The notes below the pieces were generated by a model, which did not search any database, was not told the origin of the DNA, and saw only the letters and a list, made by a program, of their open reading frames with translations. Of a stretch of 64,000 nt of DNA, positions 34,732-43,661 are shown piece by piece. The number at the start of each line of letters is the position of its first letter. The stretch's first letter is position 1. The translations under genes were made by a program, and so were the position numbers. Source of the stretch: Oligoflexales bacterium (GTDB taxonomy: Bacteria > Bdellovibrionota_B > Oligoflexia > Oligoflexales > RGVZ01); NCBI GenBank assembly GCA_947445775.1, contig CANFEB010000002.1, positions 82,175 through 146,174 of the forward strand, written 5' to 3'.

Positions 34732-36186
34732 TCAGACCTCGTGGGGAAGAATATCGTGGGAAGACGTAAATCGTTTAAATGGGCTGTAAAAACGCAAGTT
34801 TGACGCTCGGCTTGTGTAGACGCAGGCGTATGACTCCACTTGATTTGCAAATCGGGAGCGCTCCAGGCCCACCTTCATCAGGCCGCCCCATACGGGGTGG
34901 ATGTTTGCCTCCCGTTCGGCGATGGCTTGCTTGATTTGCTCGTCGTTCTCGCTCAGAAATGCCTGCTTCTCATGGGCATTTTTCAAGTTTTTTTCATTTT
35001 CAGTCAAAAGGTGGCGAACCCGGTGGTTATCCCCTCGGTCGGTGGCGATTTTCGCCTGCCGGGCGTTGGAGGCAATTTTGGAACGCAGGATCTGCAATTC
35101 TTCATCGCAAATTTCTCTTGCACTTATTTTTGCGTAAATTTGTTGCAGGGCCGGACGAAGTTCCTCGATTTTCAAAAGTTCCTTTTCGAGTTCTTCCACC
35201 ACCAAAACGGTGCGCCAGTTGACGGACCCCTTGGACCGAATGATATCGCCGTAGATGTGATCTCCAACATAAAGAATTTCATCGCCGCGAAATCCTGTCA
35301 GGTTCTGGAGTAGTTGTGCGTTGCCACCCTGATAGACTTTGCCGGGCTGGAGTTCGCCGTTGGACGCAGTCAGCAGGTTGGATTGCGTCACAACTTCGTA
35401 GAAGGGTTGAGTTCCCGTGAAAAATCCAGGTTTGCCCGATCCAACGATGACATACCGGAAATATTGTCGCCAATCTGGAAAATCTGAACTTGCCTCGCCG
35501 AGGACAAACTTCATGACGGCGTCGGTGTAGGTCCAGTTGGAATTAGTCAGCAGAAATAGATGTTTACCGGCATCCATTGTCCGGATCAAGGCCGTGGCAA
35601 GATGCTTATCGCGAATAAAAAATTTCTCTGGGTTGCCCAGGACTTCATTTTTGATGCTGCCGTCAGCATGGCTTTTGTCGATGAATTGTCGCAAGTCCGC
35701 GTAGACCTCCCGGAATGATTTTTGGATCTTTCCTGGGTTGGTGCTCATGTAATCGACAATTTCAGCGAAAAGCTGGACTTCACTCAATGCAAAGAAGGAG
35801 TCCATCGAGAGGAATTCATACGCCTTGAAACTTTCGCTGTTGTAGAGCTTGTGGCGTGTTTCCTTGTCGAGCCTTGTATGTCCATGGAAGGCAATTTTGA
35901 CATATTTGTGACTGTCGACCTTGAGAATGTTGCCGCGGTCCATGTCCACAAGCAGGCCGCGCATTAGAAATTCTGGTTTGAATTGTAGGCTTTCAAGTTC
36001 TGCTGGATATCCGGCAGCGATGAATTTTTGTAGGGTGGCCCGGAACGCCAAGGCTTCGAACGCCTCACGATTATAAATGGCCAAGGTATGGTCCATGTCG
36101 AATCCGATGGCCCGGATGTTCCCCATGTTGAGCGAACGGTTGACGTAGATTTTTTGCCATTTTTCAAGTGTATTACGTTTTGTCAT
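34732..36186 (-). CDS. HAD-IG family cytosolic 5'-nucleotidase
   Basis: A 484-residue HAD hydrolase of the cN-II/HAD-IG type, expected to dephosphorylate purine nucleotides such as IMP or GMP. Motif I is GFDMDHTLAIY (near 28-38), motif II LLTNSNWTYTD and motif IV YVGDHIYGDIIRSKG. A charged helical segment (about 345-435) precedes the C-terminal part (HPVWGGLMKVG). Other members occur in Legionella and Bdellovibrio. It overlaps the PilZ gene by 14 bases and is 51 bases upstream of the kinase gene. Confidence 0.9.
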   Translation of the reverse strand: MTKRNTLEKWQKIYVNRSLNMGNIRAIGFDMDHTLAIYNREAFEALAFRATLQKFIAAGYPAELESLQFKPEFLMRGLLVDMDRGNILKVDSHKYVKIAFHGHTRLDKETRHKLYNSESFKAYEFLSMDSFFALSEVQLFAEIVDYMSTNPGKIQKSFREVYADLRQFIDKSHADGSIKNEVLGNPEKFFIRDKHLATALIRTMDAGKHLFLLTNSNWTYTDAVMKFVLGEASSDFPDWRQYFRYVIVGSGKPGFFTGTQPFYEVVTQSNLLTASNGELQPGKVYQGGNAQLLQNLTGFRGDEILYVGDHIYGDIIRSKGSVNWRTVLVVEELEKELLKIEELRPALQQIYAKISAREICDEELQILRSKIASNARQAKIATDRGDNHRVRHLLTENEKNLKNAHEKQAFLSENDEQIKQAIAEREANIHPVWGGLMKVGLERSRFANQVESYACVYTSRASNLRFYSPFKRFTSSHDILPHEV

Positions 36187-36811
36187 TGGGTTTTACCATG
36201 GTGAATTTTAAACCGACTTGTTGGTGCAACTTGCCGTTTTCGTCCATGAAGCGCCGTTGATATACAGCCTCGGCTTCGTGTTCAGAATACAGTTTGTCCC
36301 CGATCAAGATTTTTACCTTGCTGATTTTGCGGCCGGGTTTCAATAATTGGCTGTTTGTGGCAGTACGCAATGAGAAACCTGATGCCGACATGTCTAGGAC
36401 TGGCTTCACCATTATCGTTTCTTCGTCTTCGGGGTTTGTGAATTCACAGCGGACATTTTCGTCGCTGGAAAAACCAAATCGCTCGTCGCCGCGGGTTTCG
36501 CTGATGGAATCCACCTTGGTCGTATGGAAAATGAAATTCTTTCCGTCACTTTCAAGTTTGTCGGAGTGAATTCGCAGCAAATCAACTTGGATCCAAAATT
36601 GATTGGATTTGACGAAAGCCGAAATCAGGTTGAATGGGACCGTATTGCCCACATGCACTAATTTATCCTTAACAGCAATAATTCGTGTTCCAAACGAAAT
36701 ATCTAGGCCGTCGCCGCTGATGATGGCAGGTTGGCTGGGTTTAACGAATTCCCCAATTAATTTAGCAAGATCGTCCGTGGGGGCGTCTTTATTGTCATTT
36801 GGCGTGGCCAT
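36173..36811 (-). CDS. PilZ-domain cyclic-di-GMP effector
   Basis: A 212-residue protein. The N-terminal half resembles the YcgR-type N-domain, and the C-terminal half carries both PilZ ligand motifs: RGDER (RxxxR) near residue 108 and DMSASG (D/NxSxxG) about 32 residues later. It is therefore expected to bind cyclic-di-GMP. ATG 36811 is set by AAGGAGG 9 bases upstream, formed by the end of the preceding barrel gene; the frame is open to 36847. Together with the FHA-GGDEF cyclase at 22341-23243 the window has both a producer and a receptor of this messenger. Confidence 0.83.
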   Translation of the reverse strand: MATPNDNKDAPTDDLAKLIGEFVKPSQPAIISGDGLDISFGTRIIAVKDKLVHVGNTVPFNLISAFVKSNQFWIQVDLLRIHSDKLESDGKNFIFHTTKVDSISETRGDERFGFSSDENVRCEFTNPEDEETIMVKPVLDMSASGFSLRTATNSQLLKPGRKISKVKILIGDKLYSEHEAEAVYQRRFMDENGKLHQQVGLKFTMVKPNDKT

Positions 36812-36812
36812 A

Positions 36813-38528
36813 TTAGCGAGCCTCCTTGAAGAATACATAATCAGCAAATCGTTCGTTCAAACGCTCGACACGTTGAACATTCGGAAACGCGTGGGTGATC
36901 GCAATCTGGAATTTTAATTGATTGAATGCAAACTCTTGCATGGTTGGATTGCCGTTGTCTACATAGAGGAGGCTGGTCCCCAGCTGGGTTTCGTCGCTAA
37001 GGTTCCAGCGGATACCACCCTGAAAAACCAAGCCAGAATCATCGCGTGTGCATAGAATGGGTTGACCCGCAGTGCCGCCTACGTCGCTGCCGGAAACTTG
37101 GACGGCGTTGGTGTTGCAGGCGCCACTCATTCTTGGACGCCCGAGGCTGTAATGATCCTGGTAGAAGCCTGCAAGTCCATTCAGCGAAAAAATTGAATTG
37201 ATCCTGAAGTCGGCTTCGCCGAATGCACCCAAACGGCTGAAATCCACCCAATAATCATTGAAAATAAAGTCGTAATGAAATGCTTCGGCCGAGATTGTCA
37301 GGCGATTGTCCATCAAAAATTGGGTGTGGCTGGCACCGAAACTCAATGCCGGAGTCGCGGAACCCCCGAAAAAGTCGTAGGTCTTGTTGGACAGATCAGG
37401 AGTCTCGAAATTGATTTCTTTCCGCAAATACATGTATGCGGTCGTTCGGGATTTCTCCGCAAAACTGGCGCTGATCCACGGAATGACTACGGTGGTGTCG
37501 CTCACGCTCAGGCTGCTGCGCAGGTCGCCTTCCTCGTCGCCTGAAAAATAATCTGAGCCGATTTTGGAAATCTCAAAGCGACCAAAAACTCCGGCATCAA
37601 ATTTCTCTGTAGCCTTGCCCCGAAAGTCACCAAATAAAGTATGCCGGCGTTTGAGCAAGTCGAACCTGAAGGGGAAGTAGCGGGTATTGAATGGTTCATC
37701 AAAAAATTGCTGCAGTCTTGTATCCGTCGAATAATAGGTCTGGCGGTAGATGTAGCCCCCGGAGGCTGTCCTGGTGCCTTCCCGCCATGGGCCGATGCCG
37801 ACCCCGGCGTTAGCTAGAATGCCGTATTCGCTGTCGGAGGCGTCGACCAATGGTGATCCCGAATCGTCGCTCGGGTCCTTGTAATTTGAGTTTAGATACA
37901 TGAATCCAGTCTGCACGAACCAGAAGTGGGGATAATCGAACAGGGAGCGCCGGTTGTTGCTGTAGTAGAGGCGTTCCATGTCTGGTTTTTCTATGCCAGG
38001 GGCCAGTTCGTTAAATTTTCCAGCTTGTGCAGATGCCAAAAGTTTATCGGCCTGTGGCCGGTTGCTGCCAGCCGGAAACCTTTGGACGTAGGACTTGAGA
38101 AAAGTGATGCAGCGTTCCGCGTTTCTGGTCCGGTATTCGAGGCTGGCCAGTTCAAACAAGGCTTTGCCGGCGGCTTCATTGGAATGGGCTGCTGATTGCA
38201 GGAACCAATACCGTGCTGAAGCATTCTGCCCGGTGGCCTCGTATGCGAGGCCAAGGTAGAGCGAATTTAGTGAGGCTTCCCTGATTTTTCCCGCCGAGTA
38301 AAGCAGTGGTTTTATGGCTTTGGCTGGGAATCCATTCTGGTACCAGGCGACTCCCAGTAAGTGCCAAGATACATAATCAAAGCGATTTTTTTGAAGTTTG
38401 CGCTTGAGGGTCTGAATGACCTGTTGGCCATGGGAGGCATTTTCTGCGGCTTCAACTTTGGGGGGATGGCTCCCAACCGCGTACAGGGCTATAATCAGAA
38501 ACAGCAGGAATTTCAGGTTTCGAATCAA
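36813..38528 (-). CDS. exported TPR protein with outer-membrane barrel domain
   Basis: A 571-residue protein with a signal peptide ending near residue 27 (KVEAA, then ENA). Residues 35-170 form three or four TPR-like helical pairs (WHLLGVAWYQNGFPAKA, YLGLAYEATGQNASARYW). From about 195 on there are alternating strands rich in aromatic residues, suggesting a 14-16 strand barrel, but the last residues (YVFFKEAR) do not end in Phe or Tyr as BAM substrates usually do. It ends 1 base before the PilZ start, so the two are coupled. Confidence 0.7.
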   Translation of the reverse strand: MIRNLKFLLFLIIALYAVGSHPPKVEAAENASHGQQVIQTLKRKLQKNRFDYVSWHLLGVAWYQNGFPAKAIKPLLYSAGKIREASLNSLYLGLAYEATGQNASARYWFLQSAAHSNEAAGKALFELASLEYRTRNAERCITFLKSYVQRFPAGSNRPQADKLLASAQAGKFNELAPGIEKPDMERLYYSNNRRSLFDYPHFWFVQTGFMYLNSNYKDPSDDSGSPLVDASDSEYGILANAGVGIGPWREGTRTASGGYIYRQTYYSTDTRLQQFFDEPFNTRYFPFRFDLLKRRHTLFGDFRGKATEKFDAGVFGRFEISKIGSDYFSGDEEGDLRSSLSVSDTTVVIPWISASFAEKSRTTAYMYLRKEINFETPDLSNKTYDFFGGSATPALSFGASHTQFLMDNRLTISAEAFHYDFIFNDYWVDFSRLGAFGEADFRINSIFSLNGLAGFYQDHYSLGRPRMSGACNTNAVQVSGSDVGGTAGQPILCTRDDSGLVFQGGIRWNLSDETQLGTSLLYVDNGNPTMQEFAFNQLKFQIAITHAFPNVQRVERLNERFADYVFFKEAR

Positions 38529-38557
38529 CGTTTCTGCAACCCATCAGGTGGTGCGCC

Positions 38558-39397
38558 GTGATCAAGACACCCTGCGCCGGGATCCATCTTTCTGGACCCA
38601 ATGCCAACAAAACGGCAGTGGTAGTGCTGCGGCCTTTTGCCGACGATCATACGCCAGGATTTGAACTGGTCAGAGTATATGAAAAGATTGGCTCTTTTGG
38701 GAACTTGTTTTCGGATGACCGCCTTTTCGGAATCCTGACCCGCGAAGGTCCTTTTGGTGCCGTGTTCGTCGACTGTCCGCTGACAGTCCCGCCCTGTGTC
38801 GATTGTGTGCGCCCCGCCTGCCCTGGGGTGGTTCATTGTGACGATGTCGGTGTTGCTTGGATGCTGTCAGTTGCCAGTCGCCCGGGGGCCTCCAAGCACC
38901 GCAAACGCCGCAAAATAAATCCCCAGGGGCAACGTTTGTGGGATGTGTTGCAGAAGGTGCCAGATGCTTCAACAGCTCCGACCTACAGTTCAAATCAAGC
39001 GCCCCTCGTGGTCCGGGCTCGGACCCTGCAGCGCCGCCTGAATTCCCCGGCCGCTTCCCAGGTAACGTTGCAAGAAACATTTGTTCCGTCCGTGGTTGAG
39101 CGATTGGCCCAGCAATGTGGTGTTGATTCTGGATCGCGCTCTCCTTCGATCGCTTATCGTAGTTTCGAGGGCGGAGCAGCATTTCGGCGCACTATGATTC
39201 AGGCCATGGTTCGCACGGGGCTTCTCCGAGACTCTGTAAATACGACGCCAGCCGTTGCATCGTTGCACCATTCGGTGGAAGTCTTTCACGCTCTTGTGAC
39301 GGCCTGGGTGTCCGGCATGCATGCCGCCGGTAAAACCTCCCTCCCGGTTGCAGGCTTTGTTGAAGCCGGTGGCGGTTGGGTTTACCTTCCCAAATGA
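38558..39397 (+). CDS. DUF429-like protein (RNase H-fold family)
   Basis: A 279-residue protein. The start GIHLSGPNANKTAVVVL, the central VFVDCPLTVPP and the C-terminal EAGGGWVYLP resemble DUF429, an RNase H-like family of unknown function. It has CVDCVRPACPG, a Cys cluster that may bind metal. GTG 38558 gives the family-like start and lies 29 bases from the divergent TPR-barrel gene. The Shine-Dalgarno is weak. Confidence 0.6.
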   Translation: MIKTPCAGIHLSGPNANKTAVVVLRPFADDHTPGFELVRVYEKIGSFGNLFSDDRLFGILTREGPFGAVFVDCPLTVPPCVDCVRPACPGVVHCDDVGVAWMLSVASRPGASKHRKRRKINPQGQRLWDVLQKVPDASTAPTYSSNQAPLVVRARTLQRRLNSPAASQVTLQETFVPSVVERLAQQCGVDSGSRSPSIAYRSFEGGAAFRRTMIQAMVRTGLLRDSVNTTPAVASLHHSVEVFHALVTAWVSGMHAAGKTSLPVAGFVEAGGGWVYLPK

Positions 39398-39580
39398 TCA
39401 TCTGGATTTGGCGATTTCTCACATACTTTCCAAGTTTCCTTGAATTCTCGTGATTTAAATTGTTCGACGAGACCCCGTGCCGGTCATTCGAGCACGCTTT
39501 CCTGACTAAATTCTTAAGCCGACAAGATTCCTTCCGAAACCTTCTGAGCAACGTCATATCGACGGAGGCAGGAGGCATCG

Positions 39581-40315
39581 GTGCAAATCCGGATGGCGGG
39601 CGTTACCCATATTGGGCGCCGTCGTAAAAACAATCAGGACAGCCTTTTCTTTGATGAAGGCCATGGCATCGGCGTGGTTGCCGACGGCATTGGCGGACGA
39701 AAGGGCGGCGAGATTGCGTCGACCCTCGTGGTCGAAGGAATCCGCGAGGCCTTTCTTGGCTCTGAGGTCATTCGTCACGAGGAAGTAGCCCCGTTTCTTG
39801 CTGCTGCTGTCGACACAGTGAATGCGAATGTATTCGCGTTTGGCCGTGAAAATCTTGAATATGCAGGCCTCGGTTCGACCATGGAGTGCATTTTTTTCTC
39901 TGGAGATATGGTCTACATCGCCCATGTTGGCGACAGCCGGACCTACCTATACGAAAATGGGCATTTGTTTCAGCTGACCCTTGACCACAATGTCGAAAAT
40001 TTTGTGGAGCGGGGCCTAGTGCAGCGTGAATCCCTCAGCGATCCCTCTGTCCGGGGCGCCGCCCTCGTCAAGGCCGTTGGACTACAGCCCCGCTGCGAGA
40101 TGGACATTTGCAGGATCAAACGTCGTCCTGGTCAAGTTTATGTTTCTTGTTCTGATGGCCTCACTTCTATGCTTGGCGATAAGGAAGTCGCTGCCATGTT
40201 GGGAGCACATTCGGGCAACTTGCAGAAAGCTTCCGAAATACTTCTTGATGCCGCCAATGCGGCTGGTGGTCGCGACAACATAACGGTCCTTCTGGCCCGT
40301 GTGGAGAGTCGCTGA
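39581..40315 (+). CDS. PP2C-type Ser/Thr protein phosphatase
   Basis: A 244-residue stand-alone PP2C catalytic domain. The metal and phosphate motifs are present: RRKNNQDS (about 14-21), VADGIGGRKGGEIAS (33-47), AHVGDSRTYLY, SCSDGLTSML and GGRDNITVLL. It should reverse phosphorylation by PEGA-type kinases like the two in this window. GTG 39581 has AGGAGG 6 bases upstream. Its stop overlaps the next start (TGATG), so it is coupled to a membrane protein and a barrel gene. The 183-base gap upstream probably has the promoter; none is clear by eye. Confidence 0.95.
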   Translation: MQIRMAGVTHIGRRRKNNQDSLFFDEGHGIGVVADGIGGRKGGEIASTLVVEGIREAFLGSEVIRHEEVAPFLAAAVDTVNANVFAFGRENLEYAGLGSTMECIFFSGDMVYIAHVGDSRTYLYENGHLFQLTLDHNVENFVERGLVQRESLSDPSVRGAALVKAVGLQPRCEMDICRIKRRPGQVYVSCSDGLTSMLGDKEVAAMLGAHSGNLQKASEILLDAANAAGGRDNITVLLARVESR

Positions 40316-41727
40316 TGCCTAAATCGCAACTATACCTCGTCCGCCGCGAACTTGAGACCTTCACAGGTCCGGTGACAGCCGACGAGCTTTTGCATCATCT
40401 AGATCGCATGGCCATCGGCATGCGTGATGAAATCTGCGGCCACTGTGGCCCATGGGTTTTCCTGGACGACCGTGAAAAACTAAAGATGTTTTATCCGGAA
40501 CTGCTCAGCCTGGTGCAGTCTGCGGCCATCGGTGGCTGGTCAGCGGATATTGGCGCGTTCCGAAATGAGCCAACCATCAAGGGTATAGCCATTCTTCCGC
40601 GCCGGAAAGCTGACCGTCGTGTTCTCGTGGCGGCGGCCTTCTTTGGTCTCGCGATCATTGCCGCCGTCGTTGCCTGGCTGCTTGCTGGTTCCGCCGAATT
40701 GTCCAGCCGGATCATTGGATCCCCGGCGCCACAAGTGGCGGAATTCAATGCCTTGCTTCAGTCGGGCAAGGTCGCCGAGTTCGCTGTGGCCATGGAGGCG
40801 CAGTTGCCGCGCATCATCGACCGCGCCAATCGCAATCAAGAGGCTTTCGGCGTCTGGCTGCCGTACCTCAGGACCTACGCTTTCAATGAACGGGGCGTCG
40901 GTGAGATTGACGGGATCCAATCAAAAAAACTTAGGGGCGAGGCGCCCGTTTCGGCGCCGGCTGATTGCTCGGTCAGATCTTGGGTGAAGCGCTGGCGGGA
41001 AGCCGGCCCCTCAGTAACGGCTGTCGCGCGTGGTGAATCATTGCCTTCGGATCATTGGGGGCGGTTGCTCGCATGGGACCCGTATTGGATCGGCCGCCGA
41101 TCGCAAAAGGGTTGGCTTCACCCGCGGAATTTCTATCATGGTTGTGTTCTGACTGCATTGCGGGCACTCGAATCGATCGATGTTGGGCCAGATGCTGAGC
41201 CTGCGCGCCAACGCCTCGTTGTGATGGCTGCTTTGATTCAAGACCAGAAATCTTCCGACAAATCTATGTTGAAGAAATTACGAGAATCTATTTCTGGACC
41301 AAACAAACGGACTGCGACGGCATTCGGCTTATGGACTTGTTTGGATTTGGCCCAGACCCGCACTGAATTGGATGTGTGCCTTGAGAGTCCTTGGCATGCC
41401 TTGATGGAATCTGATTACAACCGCGAAAAATTTTACTGGTCGATGCTGCGCCTTGCTGTGAAGGCTCAATCGGCTGGGAACACTGCGGCTTGGCCACTGT
41501 TGCGCAACGATTTGCAGGCTTTCATTGTCGGGCGGGATTACGCCGACTCGTACACGAGGCTGGATTATACTGAAGAAATGCAATTTGTCGGGACGCAGAA
41601 AGGCATTTTACCTGAATCGATGCTGGTCCCATCCGTGTCGTCCTCGTCGGCGTTATCACCGTCGTCACCCACAGGCGCAACAGCGAAATCCTCTGCCACC
41701 GACATCCAAGTCGATCTCGCGCATTGA
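40315..41727 (+). CDS. membrane-anchored protein of unknown function in the PP2C operon
   Basis: A 470-residue protein. Residues 1-60 (LYLVRRELETFTGPVTADEL, then GPWVFLDD) resemble a GYF_2-like or sensor domain seen in bacterial membrane proteins; this is tentative. One membrane helix at about 102-125 is followed by a helical domain, probably periplasmic, and a Ser/Thr/Pro-rich end (SVSSSSALSPSSPTGA). It overlaps the phosphatase stop by one base, so its production is tied to PP2C. It may be a target or localisation partner of the phosphatase. Confidence 0.6.
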   Translation: MPKSQLYLVRRELETFTGPVTADELLHHLDRMAIGMRDEICGHCGPWVFLDDREKLKMFYPELLSLVQSAAIGGWSADIGAFRNEPTIKGIAILPRRKADRRVLVAAAFFGLAIIAAVVAWLLAGSAELSSRIIGSPAPQVAEFNALLQSGKVAEFAVAMEAQLPRIIDRANRNQEAFGVWLPYLRTYAFNERGVGEIDGIQSKKLRGEAPVSAPADCSVRSWVKRWREAGPSVTAVARGESLPSDHWGRLLAWDPYWIGRRSQKGWLHPRNFYHGCVLTALRALESIDVGPDAEPARQRLVVMAALIQDQKSSDKSMLKKLRESISGPNKRTATAFGLWTCLDLAQTRTELDVCLESPWHALMESDYNREKFYWSMLRLAVKAQSAGNTAAWPLLRNDLQAFIVGRDYADSYTRLDYTEEMQFVGTQKGILPESMLVPSVSSSSALSPSSPTGATAKSSATDIQVDLAH

Positions 41728-41735
41728 GGCGCCAG

Positions 41736-43415
41736 ATGACTTCTATCGTCAAAGCAACAAAGCAGATTCTCAGTCGATGTCGTATTATTTATTTGTGGTT
41801 TTTGTTTTTGTATTTGTTTTTTTCGTCCCAATCTTTTGCTGGAGTAGCGCAGGCTGGAGTCGACCCGGTGGCAGCGCTTGCGAATTTTCTGCAGCGCGGC
41901 GACTGCCCTTCGTCCATCGGATTGGCCAAGCAGATCCTTACCCGTTACCCCTACGGCACCGTGGAGGCGGCCCAGGCTAACCTGGCGCTTGGCAGTTGCT
42001 ATTTGCGTGCGAAACGCTGGTCAGCGGCGCAACGCGTGCTGCGCCTTGCGCGGCCGCTTCCCGGACGCACCGCCCAAACGCGCCGGCGCCTTGAGGAGTT
42101 TGCTGCCGAGCGCGAGCGTGATGAAAGCCGCTCTATGGGAACCGCCACCAATAATTCCTCGTGGCATCCCGTTGCCGCGCAGCCTTACTGGCAGCCGCCC
42201 GTACCCATCATCATGCCGCCGTTGGAACCATCCAACGGAAAGGGAACACAGCGGCCCCGTCAGCGTCCAAGTCCTGCACCCGTAAAGGCGCCAAAACCGC
42301 CGGGACCAAGCACCAGCTTTTCCATAACGCCAGCCCTTTCATACGGCCGTAAATACACGAGCAGCGATTATAGTGGCCTCAAGCAGGGCAACGGAAGCAC
42401 CGGGAAAAGCGTGAGCAAGATTACGGCCCAGGTGCGATCTGAAACGCCAATGGCCTACGCCGGCGGCGATATGCTCGCCTTGTCGCTTCCTATTGAATTG
42501 GATTATACCCAGGAGGCAAGTCATGGGGAGGCCGTGAGTTTTGTAAGAGCCGATGAAGCAGCAACGACAGTGGCCGGGACGGTTACCTCCAGTGGCGCCG
42601 CTACAAATAATTTCAACACGACTGCCACGCCAGCCTTGACGTTGCCTCTGAGCAGCTCAATTGAACTCAAGGGTGCGTATCGATTTTCATTGACCCTACC
42701 GGACTTCATGGACGCCAATAAAAAATCGTCACACAAGCCATCGGCGTCCCTTGATGCCGAGGCTGGTGCCTGGAAAGTTTCTGCTGGCGTATCTTATGAG
42801 GAGCGGTTTGGAAGTTCTGCTGAATCTACAGAGAGCTCGACCGCATTGAATGGCAGCGTTTCTTACGGGGCCGGTGTCCAGACTTGGACGTTGGCGCTGG
42901 CCCGCACAAATACAGAAGTACCATTGAATCTCCGAATCGCAGGGAATACCGCTGCGAACACCAATGCGTCGTTGACCGGCAAATTTGGCAGTGATTCTGG
43001 TGATTTCAAGTTGGTGGGAACTTACAATGCCTACGACCGGTTTGATGGGATTTTGATCTCGATACCGGCGACGGCCATGGAGCTTTTGGGAGAAGTAGAC
43101 GTGCCGTTTGGAGTATTTACTTTGGGAGGAAGTTTTTCCTGGGCGTCGCAGTCTGATTTTGAGCAGAGCTTTAAAATCAAAGACGACTCTGGCACCGAGG
43201 TGGAAAATAAGACTTCTGCCGAGGGATCTCAGATCAAGTTCGGTGGTAACTTCAAGGTCATCGCCGTGAAGTGGTTGGCGATTGGGATTTCCTACTCATA
43301 CCAATCGACGGATTACACAATCACCAATCCGGTGGTTCAAAAAAACTTTCTCATAAAAAATGCAGACCTGATTACGACGACTGTATTCAGCGCGTCGATT
43401 TTCAGGGAATTTTAA
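41736..43415 (+). CDS. exported TPR-like protein with outer-membrane barrel
   Basis: A 559-residue protein with a signal peptide (long hydrophobic core, cleavage near residue 39 at AGVAQA). A short TPR-like region (about 42-125) is followed by a Pro-rich linker (about 150-195, with PVPIIMPPLEPSNG) and a C-terminal region of alternating strands ending in TVFSASIFREF. The final Phe fits an outer-membrane barrel. ATG 41736 has GAGG 8 bases upstream; TTG 41724 would overlap the previous stop. It resembles the TPR-barrel protein at 36813-38528 in layout, not clearly in sequence. Confidence 0.72.
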   Translation: MTSIVKATKQILSRCRIIYLWFLFLYLFFSSQSFAGVAQAGVDPVAALANFLQRGDCPSSIGLAKQILTRYPYGTVEAAQANLALGSCYLRAKRWSAAQRVLRLARPLPGRTAQTRRRLEEFAAERERDESRSMGTATNNSSWHPVAAQPYWQPPVPIIMPPLEPSNGKGTQRPRQRPSPAPVKAPKPPGPSTSFSITPALSYGRKYTSSDYSGLKQGNGSTGKSVSKITAQVRSETPMAYAGGDMLALSLPIELDYTQEASHGEAVSFVRADEAATTVAGTVTSSGAATNNFNTTATPALTLPLSSSIELKGAYRFSLTLPDFMDANKKSSHKPSASLDAEAGAWKVSAGVSYEERFGSSAESTESSTALNGSVSYGAGVQTWTLALARTNTEVPLNLRIAGNTAANTNASLTGKFGSDSGDFKLVGTYNAYDRFDGILISIPATAMELLGEVDVPFGVFTLGGSFSWASQSDFEQSFKIKDDSGTEVENKTSAEGSQIKFGGNFKVIAVKWLAIGISYSYQSTDYTITNPVVQKNFLIKNADLITTTVFSASIFREF

Positions 43416-43442
43416 GCGAGGCCGTTATATATCGTCTGAAGT

Positions 43443-43646
43443 TTAAAGCGGCCGCAATTTTTCAACCTGCATTCTAGTCTGTTCCAGGCGTTCCTTCATG
43501 GATTTGATGATTTCAAATCCGCGTTGAACTTTGCTGGTGACATCGTCGAGATCTTGTTTGTTTTGTCCAAGGTCGCGAACAATGGCCTCTACTTCTTCCA
43601 TCATTTCCCGGTAGCGGCGTGATTCCTTAATTTCCTGGCTATTCAT
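43443..43646 (-). CDS. xseB: exodeoxyribonuclease VII small subunit
   Basis: A 67-residue helical protein that matches XseB in size and heptad pattern (YREMMEEVEAIVRDLGQNK, FEIIKSMKERLEQT) and lies 9 bases after xseA. Several XseB subunits bind one XseA in the single-strand exonuclease complex. ATG 43646 is chosen because AAGGAG lies 8 bases upstream; ATG 43652 is too near it. Confidence 0.85.
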   Translation of the reverse strand: MNSQEIKESRRYREMMEEVEAIVRDLGQNKQDLDDVTSKVQRGFEIIKSMKERLEQTRMQVEKLRPL

Positions 43647-43661
43647 GTTCATTACTCCTTA

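Noticed and set aside
39499..39525. FliA-type promoter before the PP2C gene
   Set aside because: GCCGACAA resembles the -10 part, but no matching -35 sequence is present at the right distance.
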